Part shown: piece by piece, positions 9,352 to 17,374 of the stretch
How the letters are laid out: each line of letters begins with the position of its first letter
How positions within the stretch are numbered: the stretch's first letter is position 1
From: Sphingopyxis bauzanensis
GTDB lineage: Bacteria > Pseudomonadota > Alphaproteobacteria > Sphingomonadales > Sphingomonadaceae
DNA length: 64,000 nt
Reading direction: 5' to 3'
Assembly (NCBI RefSeq): GCF_002205675.1
Contig: NZ_NISK01000001.1
Span: forward strand, 1,219,303 to 1,283,302
Notes under the pieces: generated by a model
What the model was told of the DNA's origin: nothing
What the model saw: the letters and a program-made list of their open reading frames with translations, nothing else
Databases searched by the model: none
Position numbers and translations under genes: made by a program

Positions 9352-10215
9352 TCAGCCAGCGTAGATCTGATCCTCGGTCGGGAATGAACGAGACCTGACC
9401 TGATCGGCATATTCCCGAACCGCGCCGTCGACGACGCCGGCCATGTCTTGGTAGCGTTTCACGAATTTGGGGACGCGTTCGAACATGCCCAGCATGTCCT
9501 CCGTCACCAGCACCTGGCCGTCGCATTGCGCCGATGCGCCGATGCCGATGGTCGGGCAGGCAACCTTGTTGGTGACTTCGATCGCGATCGATTCGAGCAC
9601 GCCCTCGATCACCAGCGAAAACGCACCCGCCTGCGCGACCGCCACCGAATCCTCGACGATCGACCGTGCCTCTTCCTCGCTCTTGCCCCGCACGCCATAG
9701 CCGCCAAGGATGTTCACCGCCTGCGGCGTCAGCCCGACGTGGCCCATCACCGGGATGCCGCGCTGGGTCAGAAATTCGATCGTCGGCGCGAGCGCGCGAC
9801 CGCCCTCCAGCTTCACCGCCGCGGCGCCCGTTTCCTTGAGCAAATGCGCGGCGTTGGTGAACGCCTGTTCGGGGCTCGCTTCATAGCTGCCGAATGGCAT
9901 ATCGACGATGACCGCGGCATGATAGCTGCCGCGCACCACCGCGGCGCCGTGCAGCGCCATCATCTCCATCGTGACACCGACCGTGTGCGGCAGGCCGTAA
10001 ATCACCTGCCCCAGCGAATCGCCGACGAGGAGCATGTCGCAATGCGGGTCGAGCAGCTGCGCCATGCGGACAGTGTAGGCGGTCAGCATCACGATTGGCT
10101 CGCCGCCCTTGCGCTGGCGGATGCGCGGCACCGTCAGGCGCTTCATCGGCTGCGGCGTCGGGTTCGCGCGGCTGGTCGAGGTGTCGAAGGTGAGCGTTTT
10201 GGGCAGGGTGGACAT
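9352..10215 (-). CDS. panB: 3-methyl-2-oxobutanoate hydroxymethyltransferase
   Basis: Ketopantoate hydroxymethyltransferase, the first committed step of pantothenate/CoA synthesis, using 5,10-methylene-THF. The 287-residue protein has the PanB signatures LTAYTVRMAQLLDPHCDMLLVGDSLG, MPFGSYEASPEQ, VKLEGG, MGHVGLTPQ and IGIGAS. The N-terminal tail of about 20 residues is Ser/Thr/Pro-rich and probably disordered. No panC or panD gene is adjacent, so panB stands alone. Confidence 0.96.
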   Translation of the reverse strand: MSTLPKTLTFDTSTSRANPTPQPMKRLTVPRIRQRKGGEPIVMLTAYTVRMAQLLDPHCDMLLVGDSLGQVIYGLPHTVGVTMEMMALHGAAVVRGSYHAAVIVDMPFGSYEASPEQAFTNAAHLLKETGAAAVKLEGGRALAPTIEFLTQRGIPVMGHVGLTPQAVNILGGYGVRGKSEEEARSIVEDSVAVAQAGAFSLVIEGVLESIAIEVTNKVACPTIGIGASAQCDGQVLVTEDMLGMFERVPKFVKRYQDMAGVVDGAVREYADQVRSRSFPTEDQIYAG

Positions 10216-10300
10216 AGGGCGCGGGCTTAGCGGCTAAAGCGGCGGCGCGAAAGCGGCAAAGCCTGTTCATGTTATTCGTGATTGACTCTATGTTAAAAAT

Positions 10301-10320
10301 ATTCGACATTAGGTTCGAAT
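10301..10320. promoter_or_regulatory. Inverted repeat ATTCGA-N8-TCGAAT upstream of the membrane protein/XRE operon
   Basis: Perfect 6-base arms separated by 8 bases in an unusually AT-rich 125-base gap. It starts 40 bases before the first ATG, and TTGACT at 10282-10287 could serve as a -35 element just upstream. Size and symmetry fit autoregulation by the small XRE repressor encoded third in the operon. This is inference. Confidence 0.4.
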
Positions 10321-10340
10321 CATATGACATGGAGTTCGAC

Positions 10341-10760
10341 ATGACGTTCCGCGAGAAAATTCACTGGGTGGCTTTTGTCACCATGCTCCTCGCCTTTGGC
10401 TGGTACTTCCTCGCCTTTCCGTGGAGCATTGCTGCTTCGCCTTCGGCGCTGTGGACCGCGGGCGGGATGCTGATCCCGCTGACGCTGGGGATCATCGTCG
10501 CCATGACGGTAGCGACCGTCATCTTGGCGATCCGCAACCGCAAGGAAGTGCATCTTGCCGAGGATGAGCGCGACCGGGCGATCCACTGGCGCGGCACCCA
10601 TCTCGCCTATTATCCGATGGTGGTCGGCACCTGGGCATGCATCGGGCTGATCTTCACCGGCGCGGCGCCCGCGATCCTGCTCAACCTGCTGCTCGCGATG
10701 GTCGTGGGGTCCGAACTGCTGCGGATCGGCTCGCAGATCTGGCTCTATCGGCGCCATTGA
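10341..10760 (+). CDS. Small four-helix membrane protein, paralogue 1
   Basis: A 139-residue integral membrane protein with about four hydrophobic helices. Between helices 2 and 3 lies the polar motif HLAEDERDRAIHWRGT, which recurs in the next gene as ARIDERDRGIAARGT, so the two are paralogues. The layout recalls DUF2178-type proteins that travel with small XRE regulators. The start MTFREKIHW at 10341 is backed by GGAG at 10331-10334 and by the matching N-terminus of the second paralogue. Function unknown. Confidence 0.75.
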   Translation: MTFREKIHWVAFVTMLLAFGWYFLAFPWSIAASPSALWTAGGMLIPLTLGIIVAMTVATVILAIRNRKEVHLAEDERDRAIHWRGTHLAYYPMVVGTWACIGLIFTGAAPAILLNLLLAMVVGSELLRIGSQIWLYRRH

Positions 10761-10797
10761 TGCGCCGGTCGGACCATTCAACCGACAGGAATTGATG

Positions 10798-11223
10798 ATG
10801 ACCTACAAGGAAAAAGCGAGTTGGCTGATGCTGGTGGCGATGGTGCTGGCATATAGCCTCTATTTCGGGCTGATCATCGCGGGGCATCCCGCCGGTACGT
10901 CACTGTTCGCCATGCTATGGCTGTTCGGCACCATCGCTGCAACGCAGGCGGTGGTCGTGATCATCGGCTGCATCTGGCTGGCGATCGAGGCGCGCAAGCT
11001 GCCACGTGCGCGGATCGACGAGCGCGACCGGGGGATCGCGGCGCGCGGCACCGCCATATCCTATCATGTCCTGCTGACCGCGATGATCGTCGTCGGGGTC
11101 GTGATGCCGTTCACCGAACCCGCGATCAAGATCGTCAACACCGCGCTGTTCGGCATCGTGTTGGCCGAACTCGTTGGGCTGATCGTCGTCGTAACCAGCT
11201 ATCGCCGAGGCTGGCATGGCTAA
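10798..11223 (+). CDS. Small four-helix membrane protein, paralogue 2
   Basis: A 141-residue paralogue of the preceding protein, with four hydrophobic helices and the ERDRGIAARGT motif between helices 2 and 3. I chose the ATG at 10798 (MTYKEKASW) because it aligns with the first paralogue and has AGGA 8 bases upstream; the preceding TTG and ATG codons at 10792 and 10795 are alternatives. It overlaps the regulator gene by 8 bases. The pair may form a heteromeric membrane complex, but there is no direct evidence. Confidence 0.75.
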   Translation: MTYKEKASWLMLVAMVLAYSLYFGLIIAGHPAGTSLFAMLWLFGTIAATQAVVVIIGCIWLAIEARKLPRARIDERDRGIAARGTAISYHVLLTAMIVVGVVMPFTEPAIKIVNTALFGIVLAELVGLIVVVTSYRRGWHG

Positions 11224-11437
11224 ACTGCCCTTCACCAACGATATTCGCACCCTGCGCTTTCTGGCGGGCGAAATGACGCAGGGCGACCTTGGCGACCGCG
11301 TCGGCGTGACGCGGCAAACGATCGCCGCGATCGAACAAGGCAAATATTCGCCGTCGCTCGAGGTCGCTTTCCGTATCGCGCTCGTGTTCGGCAAGCCGCT
11401 GGAAGCGGTGTTCCAATGGGAGACCGGCAGCGATTGA
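11216..11437 (+). CDS. Small XRE-family helix-turn-helix regulator (YozG-like)
   Basis: A 73-residue protein that is almost entirely a Cro/C1-type HTH: MTQGDLGDRVGVTRQTIAAIEQGKYSPSLEVAFRIALVFGKPLEAVFQWE. The SRQTI-type recognition helix, the E-x-G-K-Y-x-P-S-L turn and the C-terminal E-x-x-F-x-W are typical of single-domain regulators encoded next to small membrane proteins. It overlaps paralogue 2 by 8 bases, so the three genes form one operon and the regulator probably autoregulates it. Confidence 0.9.
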   Translation: MAKLPFTNDIRTLRFLAGEMTQGDLGDRVGVTRQTIAAIEQGKYSPSLEVAFRIALVFGKPLEAVFQWETGSD

Positions 11438-11759
11438 AGTCAGCGCGGCCGCGTGGCCCGGCCCACGCCTCTCCCCATGGGCGTCAGGCCGGGTTTTTGC
11501 GCTGTCTTGGGATCGAAAGCGAGCGCTCGCTAGCTAGCTTCGTCATCCCGGACTTGATCCGGGATCCATGACGACAGCGCGGCTATGGAGCCCGGATCAA
11601 GTCCGAGATGACGATGAGGCGAAAACCCTCCCTGTCGCGCAACGATGGGGAGGGGGACCGTCCGCGAAGCGGATGGTGGAGGGGCAGCGACGCTAGTGCC
11701 ATCGCCCCTCCGTCAACTCGTCGCGCGGCCACCTCCCCATGGTTTCGCCACAGGGAGGA
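11438..11759. other. Gene-free stretch filled by two palindromic repeats
   Basis: These 322 bases between the XRE gene and the GDPD gene contain no plausible coding sequence. About two thirds is occupied by two unrelated palindromic repeats listed separately. The first 100 bases have a short GC-rich inverted repeat (GGCCCGGCCC-type) after the XRE stop that might terminate transcription. Confidence 0.6.
11541..11613. repeat. Palindromic repeat family A (CGGACTTGATCCGGG)
   Basis: Starts CGTCATCCCGG and ends GATGACG, with inverted arms CGGACTTGATCCGGG and CCCGGATCAAGTCCG around a centre of about 25 bases. Other copies are at 24007-24078, 40543-40633 and 56530-56602, with a half copy at 30972-30997. 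All lie between genes. Confidence 0.9.
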
Positions 11760-11760
11760 T
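11625..11760. repeat. Palindromic repeat family D (CCTCCCTGTCGCGC ... CACAGGGAGG)
   Basis: A 136-base imperfect inverted repeat beginning CCCTCCCTGTCGCGC and ending TTCGCCACAGGGAGG, with internal paired GGGGAGGGGGA and CCACCTCCCC segments. Related copies are at 24824-24925 and 58133-58262. It ends at the GDPD stop codon and may fold into the 3' end of that transcript. Confidence 0.85.
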
Positions 11761-12845
11761 CAACGTCCACTTCGGTCGATCTTTCCCGCTAATGTCACCA
11801 CCGCCTCGCGCGGATTGTCGCTGAACAGTCCGTCGATGCCAGTAGCCAGATAAGCGGCGATCTCGGCGCCCAGGTCGCCATGCCCCGCCGGGTTGACCCC
11901 GCCTTTGTTACCCAGCGGCAGGAAATAATTCTCGCGGCGGAACGTCCATGGATGCACTTTCAGCCCCTCAGCATGTGCGTCGCGCACCAGGCTGGTCGGT
12001 TCGGCCAGGGAGCCGAGCGCGCCGCGCGGGATGACCATCGCCTTGTTCGGGCCGATACCGTCCGCATAGGATGCGACGGTTTTGAGGCCTGCGGGTGACG
12101 CCATGGCGGCATAGCTGGTTTCAGGCCTGTCGGGCGGACCGCCCTCGCCGTCCATCAACTGAATCAGCGGCAGGTCGCTCTTGGCGCGCAGGTCCATCAG
12201 GTTCCGCACCTCAAAGCTCTGGATATAGACCGGCGCCTTGCGGCCGCGATAGCCGAAGCGGTCGAGCAGCGTGAGCAGCGGCGCCTCATGCGACAGCCCG
12301 ATCGACGTAAAATAGCTGGGGTGCTTGGTCTCAGGATAGATGCCGACCGGCTTATCGCGGCCCGCGTTCACCTCGGCCAGCAGCGTCAGGATTTCCTCAA
12401 ACGTTGGAATATCGAACTGTCCGTCATAATCTGTCGAGCGCAGCATCGGCAGCCGTTCACGGGCGCGCAGCATCTTCAATTCGGCCAGCGTGAAATCTTC
12501 GGTGAACCAACCGGTCACCTTGCTGCCATCGATCGTCTTGGTCGCCTTAAGGTCGGCAAACTCAGCGCGATCGGCGACGTCGGTTGTCTCCGAAATCTCA
12601 TTTTCGTGCCGCGCCACCAGCACGCCGTCCTTGGTCAACACCAGGTCGGGCTCGATAAAGTCGGCGCCCTGTTCGATCGCCAGCCGGTACGCGGCGATTG
12701 TGTGTTCGGGTCGCTCGCCCGATGCACCGCGATGCGCGATGACGACAGGTGGCTGGCCATCGAGGGTCGATTGCGCGGTCACCGGATCAGCCGAGCAACC
12801 GGCCAGCAGCGTCAGGGCCAGCAAGGCCAGCATCCGCCGGATCAT
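11760..12845 (-). CDS. Glycerophosphodiester phosphodiesterase, lipoprotein
   Basis: A 361-residue GlpQ-type GDPD that hydrolyses glycerophosphodiesters to glycerol-3-phosphate and an alcohol. A lipobox ALTLLAGC (Cys near residue 16) predicts a lipid-anchored, periplasm-facing enzyme. Catalytic signatures are VIAHRGASGERPEHT, FIEPDLVLTKDG (metal-binding Glu/Asp), and the C-terminal KVHPWTFRREN ... GIDGLFSDNP. Its ATG overlaps the stop of the upstream ArsC-like gene (ATGA). Confidence 0.92.
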   Translation of the reverse strand: MIRRMLALLALTLLAGCSADPVTAQSTLDGQPPVVIAHRGASGERPEHTIAAYRLAIEQGADFIEPDLVLTKDGVLVARHENEISETTDVADRAEFADLKATKTIDGSKVTGWFTEDFTLAELKMLRARERLPMLRSTDYDGQFDIPTFEEILTLLAEVNAGRDKPVGIYPETKHPSYFTSIGLSHEAPLLTLLDRFGYRGRKAPVYIQSFEVRNLMDLRAKSDLPLIQLMDGEGGPPDRPETSYAAMASPAGLKTVASYADGIGPNKAMVIPRGALGSLAEPTSLVRDAHAEGLKVHPWTFRRENYFLPLGNKGGVNPAGHGDLGAEIAAYLATGIDGLFSDNPREAVVTLAGKIDRSGR

Positions 12846-13192
12846 GCCGCAAAACGCGCCTGCCAGTCGGCGGCCGAAAAACCGACGCTGATCGCGCCCG
12901 CAGCTTCGACGACCGGACGGCGGATCATTGCGGGTTGGTCGAGCATCAAGACTTTCGCCGATGCCGCATCGAGCCCGTCCTTTTGCGCATCGGGCAGTTT
13001 GCGAAACGTCGTTCCCGCCTTGTTGAGCAGCTTTTCCCAGCCGAGCGCATCGATCCAGCTTTGCAACCTGGCGGCATCGAGCCCATCTTTGCGGACGTCG
13101 TGAAAGCGGTAGGCGACGCCCCGCTCATCGAGCCAGCGCCGTGCCTTTTTCATCGTGTCGCAATTCGAAATGCCGTAGAGAATCATTGTCAT
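12842..13192 (-). CDS. ArsC/Spx-like protein (YffB type)
   Basis: A 116-residue thioredoxin-fold protein of the ArsC family: MILYGISNCDTMKKARRWL, with a single active-site Cys in NCDTMKKA, then FHDVRKDGL, and RRPV near the C-terminus. The YffB/Spx-like branch commonly has the NCDT(M/V)KKA motif. True arsenate reductases need other features not seen here, so the biochemical role is open. ATG at 13192 follows AGGG; ATG at 13186 is the alternative. Coupled by ATGA overlap to the GDPD gene. Confidence 0.85.
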   Translation of the reverse strand: MTMILYGISNCDTMKKARRWLDERGVAYRFHDVRKDGLDAARLQSWIDALGWEKLLNKAGTTFRKLPDAQKDGLDAASAKVLMLDQPAMIRRPVVEAAGAISVGFSAADWQARFAA

Positions 13193-13249
13193 GGCGCCCT
13201 GACTAGCAGGCGGCGATGACAAGTTCGAGGCGTGGTGATCGCGGATTTT

Positions 13250-13927
13250 TCACACGATCGGCGCCCGGTCGGCCAGCCGCGTGTTCGCGCTCGCCAGCTT
13301 GCCGCGCAGCGCGCGCGCAAAACCTTCGTGCAGCGCGCTCGCGATCGCGGGGTTGGCGGCCAGATAGGCGCGAAGTGCCGCCGCCGGGACAAACCACAGC
13401 CGCGCATTGCTGCCCAGCAGCACCGTTCCCGTCGCATGCGTGCCGTCGAGCACCGTCGCTTCGCCGATCAGCGCGCCGTCGGATAATTTGCCGACCTCGG
13501 CGCCGTCGCGCCGGATCGCCGCCTGCCCCTCGGCGAGATAGAATAAACTCGGCGCCGCCTGGTTCTCGCGGATCAATATCTCGCCGCGCTTCGCCGAAAT
13601 CCAATGCCCCTGATCGATCAGCCCGCGCGCCGCCACCTGGTTGAGCGCGCTGAAATGCTCACGCCGCAGCGCCTCTTCCTCCGCCGAAAAGCTGACCTGT
13701 CGCTCGCGCAGCCACAACCGCGCCAGGATGCCGAGGTTGACGATGAGGATCGCCAGCACCAGCATGCCGTATCCGACGTCGGGTTCGCGGAATAAAACCA
13801 GCGGCACCGCCACCAGCGCCGCCGCGGCGAGCCCGATCCGGACATAATCGATGCGCACGACAAAGCTGGTCGCCAGCAGCAACAGCAATGCCCCATATAC
13901 AAACCATGCGGACTCGAAATTCGCCAT
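13250..13927 (-). CDS. Popeye-like membrane protein with cyclic-nucleotide-binding domain
   Basis: A 225-residue protein. Three closely spaced hydrophobic helices (roughly residues 8-22, 30-46 and 52-70) are followed by a short Arg/Glu-rich linker and a cNMP-binding beta-roll: KRGEILIRENQAAPSLFYLAEGQAAI, then GALIGEATVLDGTHATGTVLL in the phosphate-binding-cassette position. The cassette lacks the usual RTA of strong cAMP binders, reading THATGTV, so ligand identity is open. There is no HTH or catalytic domain. The arrangement (three helices plus cNMP-fold domain) parallels eukaryotic Popeye-domain proteins. The gap to the ArsC-like gene is 57 bases. Confidence 0.8.
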   Translation of the reverse strand: MANFESAWFVYGALLLLLATSFVVRIDYVRIGLAAAALVAVPLVLFREPDVGYGMLVLAILIVNLGILARLWLRERQVSFSAEEEALRREHFSALNQVAARGLIDQGHWISAKRGEILIRENQAAPSLFYLAEGQAAIRRDGAEVGKLSDGALIGEATVLDGTHATGTVLLGSNARLWFVPAAALRAYLAANPAIASALHEGFARALRGKLASANTRLADRAPIV

Positions 13928-14181
13928 AGCCAGTCGCTTTGCGTGGAGACCCGGTATCGGGTCGATGCATGTATAACGTCGCCGATAGCCCGATGCCTTG
14001 GTAACGCGAATTCCATTCCAAAGCAGTGAAACAAACTATCAGTTTTTGGTCCTCAAGAAAAGCATAGGTGCGCAAATGTCACGATAATGCTAATTTTATC
14101 GTTCGTGAAATGGCGTGCATTGCGTCCGAGCAACATTCGCGCCATGGCGGCGCCCGGTTCAAACAGTGAAGACACAGGCAG

Positions 14182-15555
14182 ATGAGCAAGAATTGGCAAC
14201 CGCATAGCTGGCGCTCGCACGAGGCCCGCCAACTCCCCACCTATCGCGACGCCGCTGCGCTCGCGGCGGCGGAGCGCGAGCTCAGCAATTATCCGCCGCT
14301 GGTCTTTGCCGGCGAGGCGCGCGACCTGACCGCCGACCTCGGCCGCGTCGCCGAGGGCAAGGCGTTTCTGCTGCAGGGCGGCGACTGCGCCGAAAGCTTT
14401 GCCGAGTTTCATCCGAACAACATCCGCGACACCTTCCGCGTGCTGCTCCAGATGGCGGTCGTGCTGACCTTTGCGTCGAAAATGCCGGTGGTGAAGCTCG
14501 GCCGCATGGCGGGCCAGTTCGCCAAGCCGCGATCGGCCGACATGGAAGACATCGATGGCATCTCGCTGCCGAGCTATCGCGGCGACATCATCAACGACAT
14601 CGCGTTCGAGGAAACGGGCCGCGAGCCCGACCCGCAGCGCATGGTCAAGGCGTATAACCAGTCGGCGGCGACGCTAAACCTGCTGCGCGCCTTCGCCAAC
14701 GGCGGCTATGCGAATTTGCATCAGGTCAACGCGTGGACGCATGACTTCATGGACCGCAGCCCCTGGGCGAAGAAGTATCAGGAAACTGCGGCGCGGATTT
14801 CCGAAGCGCTGGCCTTCATGGAAGCGTGCGGCGTGACGCCAGAGACGGTGCCGCAGATCAAAGGCACCAGCTTCTACACCAGCCACGAAGCGCTCCTGCT
14901 CCCCTATGAGCAGGCGCTGACGCGGCAGGACAGCCTGACCGGCGGCTGGTACGACACGTCGGGCCACTTCCTGTGGGTCGGCGACCGCACCCGTTTCGAA
15001 GGGTCGGCACATATCGAATATCTGCGCGGCATCGGCAATCCGGTCGGCATGAAGTGCGGACCGAGCCTGGAGTCCGACGTGCTGCTGCGCCTGCTCGACA
15101 CGCTGAACCCGAACCATGTGTCGGGTCGGATGACGCTGATTACCCGCTATGGCCATGACAAGATCGAGGCGCATCTGCCCAAGCTGGTGCGCGCCGTAAA
15201 GGAATCGGGCCACCCTGTCGTGTGGTCGTGCGACCCCATGCACGGCAATGTCATCAAGACGCCCAACGGCTACAAGACGCGCCCGTTCGAGCGCATCCTC
15301 GCCGAAGTGCGCGGCTTCTTTGCCGTCCACCGCGCCGAGGGAACGCATGGCGGCGGCATCCATATCGAGATGACCGGCCAGAATGTCACCGAATGCACCG
15401 GCGGCGCGATGGACGTGACCCAGATGGACCTGGCCGATCGCTATCACACGCACTGCGATCCGCGGTTGAATGCGGGGCAGTCGCTGGAACTGGCGTTCCT
15501 GCTGGCCGAGATGCTCAATCAGGAAATGTCGGAGCGAGCGAAGCAGGCGGCGTAA
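14182..15555 (+). CDS. aroG: Class II 3-deoxy-7-phosphoheptulonate synthase
   Basis: DAHP synthase, the entry step of the shikimate pathway, condensing PEP with erythrose-4-phosphate. The 457-residue length, the N-terminal [17 protein letters not shown], and the motifs [48 protein letters not shown] and [15 protein letters not shown] are those of the plant-like class II (AroA-II) enzyme, not E. coli AroG. Metal ligands Cys (GGDCAES), His (DPMHGN), Glu (IHIEMTG) and Asp (HCDPRLN) are present. No dedicated attenuator is visible upstream. Confidence 0.96.
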   Translation: MSKNWQPHSWRSHEARQLPTYRDAAALAAAERELSNYPPLVFAGEARDLTADLGRVAEGKAFLLQGGDCAESFAEFHPNNIRDTFRVLLQMAVVLTFASKMPVVKLGRMAGQFAKPRSADMEDIDGISLPSYRGDIINDIAFEETGREPDPQRMVKAYNQSAATLNLLRAFANGGYANLHQVNAWTHDFMDRSPWAKKYQETAARISEALAFMEACGVTPETVPQIKGTSFYTSHEALLLPYEQALTRQDSLTGGWYDTSGHFLWVGDRTRFEGSAHIEYLRGIGNPVGMKCGPSLESDVLLRLLDTLNPNHVSGRMTLITRYGHDKIEAHLPKLVRAVKESGHPVVWSCDPMHGNVIKTPNGYKTRPFERILAEVRGFFAVHRAEGTHGGGIHIEMTGQNVTECTGGAMDVTQMDLADRYHTHCDPRLNAGQSLELAFLLAEMLNQEMSERAKQAA

Positions 15556-15568
15556 GAGCGATCGATTA

Positions 15569-15587
15569 AATAGGGACAGTCCCTATT
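15569..15587 (+). terminator. Possible stem-loop after the DAHP synthase gene
   Basis: AATAGGGAC-A-GTCCCTATT is a perfect inverted repeat 13 bases after the stop codon. With a 3-base loop it gives an 8-bp stem. It lacks a clear run of T, so intrinsic termination is only a possibility; it could also be an independent palindromic site. Confidence 0.35.
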
Positions 15588-15594
15588 CAATCAC

Positions 15595-15670
15595 CGTCAT
15601 TGCGAGCGAAGCGAAGAAATCCAGGGTGGCGTAAACCGCTCTGGATTGCTTCGCTTCGCCCGCAATGACG
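15595..15670. repeat. Palindromic repeat family C (CGTCATTGCGAGCGAAGCGAAG)
   Basis: Begins CGTCATTGCGAGCGAAGCGAAG, ends CGCAATGACG, with paired TCCAG / CTGGA around the centre. Related copies are at 55081-55164 (closest) and 51159-51254. It lies between the convergent DAHP synthase and M28 peptidase genes. Confidence 0.9.
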
Positions 15671-15680
15671 ATGAGGAAGT

Positions 15681-17186
15681 TTACTTCCCCGGCCACGCCT
15701 TCACGTCAGCGAACGCCCGCCCCAGCGCCACATGCAGGTCGGCATCCTCCGCCGCGCCCCCCAGCGGGATCTTGTCGCTGAAATTGTCGTTCGGGCCGTG
15801 ATAATCGCTGCCCAGAAACGCTTCCAACAGCGGCATATCCGAAAAACTGCCGCCGACCATCAGCGACGTCACGCCCTTGGCACCCAGCGCCCAGCCGTCC
15901 TGGCGCTGAATGAAGGCGTCGGCCTCGCCATCCTCGTCGAGCTTGCGGCCCAGCTTGGTCGCGGCGGCGCGCACCACCGCATCATAGGCGGGCTTGCCGC
16001 GCCCGATCGTTGCGACCGGGGTGCCGCGCGGCGAAATCGCGATGGTGTCGACATTGAGCGCCACGGTGATGTCGCTCAGCGGCACCACGGGATAATCGGC
16101 AAAATAGCGCGCGCCGAGCAGACCCTTTTCTTCCGCGGTCGTCGCCAGGAAATAGATGTCGCGGTCGGGGCGCTGACCCGACGCCAGCCGCTTGGCTACC
16201 TCGATCAGCACCGCGATGCCGCTCGCATTGTCGACCGCGCCGTTGCAAATGCGATCGGCCTCGCCTTCCTTGCCGCAGATACCAAGGTGATCCCAATGGC
16301 CTAGGAACAGCACCGCCTTGCCGTCCGGCTTGGCGCCGGGCAGCTTGGCGACGACATTGTTGCTGATGAAGGGCCGGACCGTCGATTGGGTGGTCAGATC
16401 GGCGGTCATCGGCAGCACGATGCCGCGGTAGTCGGGCGACTTTGCCGCTTCACGCACCGCGCCGCCATCCTGTCCTGCCTTTTTGAGCAGCGCGTCGGCG
16501 GCTTCGAGCGACAGGAAGCCGCTCACCGGCGCGCCCGGCTTGGCGCTCGCCAGCCGCACGGCCGTGCTACCAGTACTTTCGCGCAGCTCCGCCCATGGCA
16601 CGGCGTCGGTCGCAATCACCAGCACGGCTGCGGCGCCCGCGTCGGCCAGCATCTGCCGCCGCTCGCGGTAACGCGGCAGCTTGTCGCCGAACGGCGCATT
16701 GTCGAACAACATGATCGCCAGCTTGCCGGTGACGTCGGCGTTGACCTTGCCCGCGCCATCGACGCCGTAACCGACAAAGACCGCGGGAAGGTCGGCCAGT
16801 GACATCGACGCGTCGCGCCCGTTCAGGATGACCCCGTCATCCTCGATAGCGAAATCGCGGCCATGCACCTTGAACTTGGCGGTGCCGCCGACGGCGCGAC
16901 TCTCGACGAAAGGGATCGGCTGCAACCACGGGGTGGCGCTGCCCGGTACGGCTTCGAGTCCGGCCTTGGCCCATTCGCCGACGATATAGGCAATGGTGCG
17001 ATCCTCGCCATCGGTGCCCGGGGCGCGTCCTTCGAACGCGTCGTCGGCGAGCGCCTTGATATGCGCAGCGAGTTGGGCTTCGGTGACTGGCGGATCGGCC
17101 TTTGCGGGCGCAGCAGACGCGGCGGCAGGAAGGCAGGCGATGAGGGCGATGGCCGCGATAGCGGTACGGAAACGAATGATCTTCAT
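15681..17186 (-). CDS. Secreted M28-family zinc metallopeptidase
   Basis: A 501-residue exported peptidase with a Sec signal peptide (MKIIRFRTAIAAIALIACLPAAASA, cleavage near residue 25). A PA-type insert domain precedes the catalytic part, and two-zinc ligands can be read as GHWDHLG (His), NGAVDNASG (Asp), TTAEEKGLLGA (Glu pair), NVDTI (Asp) and SDYHGPND (His). This fits an aminopeptidase of the M28 family acting in the periplasm or outside. The ATG at 17186 is chosen because the signal peptide starts there; the longer open frame upstream lies in a repeat. Confidence 0.92.
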   Translation of the reverse strand: MKIIRFRTAIAAIALIACLPAAASAAPAKADPPVTEAQLAAHIKALADDAFEGRAPGTDGEDRTIAYIVGEWAKAGLEAVPGSATPWLQPIPFVESRAVGGTAKFKVHGRDFAIEDDGVILNGRDASMSLADLPAVFVGYGVDGAGKVNADVTGKLAIMLFDNAPFGDKLPRYRERRQMLADAGAAAVLVIATDAVPWAELRESTGSTAVRLASAKPGAPVSGFLSLEAADALLKKAGQDGGAVREAAKSPDYRGIVLPMTADLTTQSTVRPFISNNVVAKLPGAKPDGKAVLFLGHWDHLGICGKEGEADRICNGAVDNASGIAVLIEVAKRLASGQRPDRDIYFLATTAEEKGLLGARYFADYPVVPLSDITVALNVDTIAISPRGTPVATIGRGKPAYDAVVRAAATKLGRKLDEDGEADAFIQRQDGWALGAKGVTSLMVGGSFSDMPLLEAFLGSDYHGPNDNFSDKIPLGGAAEDADLHVALGRAFADVKAWPGK

Positions 17187-17253
17187 GGGGCCGCCGCATG
17201 GCATTTCCGTTTGGCTCAGGCAAGGCGCGTTCGTCGAACGACGAATGGCAATC

Positions 17254-17369
17254 ATCCCTCCCGCAAGCGGGAGGGGCAGCGAGACTTGCAAACTTGTTCG
17301 CTAGTCGCAGCGGGGTGGGCCAATGCGATGTCGCTGCCCACCCCCAATCCCTACCGCGAGCGGGAGGGT
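17254..17369. repeat. Palindromic repeat related to family E (CCCTCCCGCAAGCGGGAGGG)
   Basis: Starts with CCCTCCCGCAAGCGGGAGGG and ends with CCCTACCGCGAGCGGGAGGG, each end itself a hairpin, with CGGGGTGGG pairing to CCCACCCCC inside. It fills most of the gap between the M28 peptidase start and the CitE-like stop. Its general plan matches the copies at 58981-59147 and inside the ligase gene at 60430-60528. Confidence 0.75.
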
Positions 17370-17374
17370 AGCTT

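Noticed and set aside
11541-11760. Possible CRISPR array or integron
   Set aside because: The repeats are long palindromes in single copies, scattered in the window without regular spacers or cas genes.
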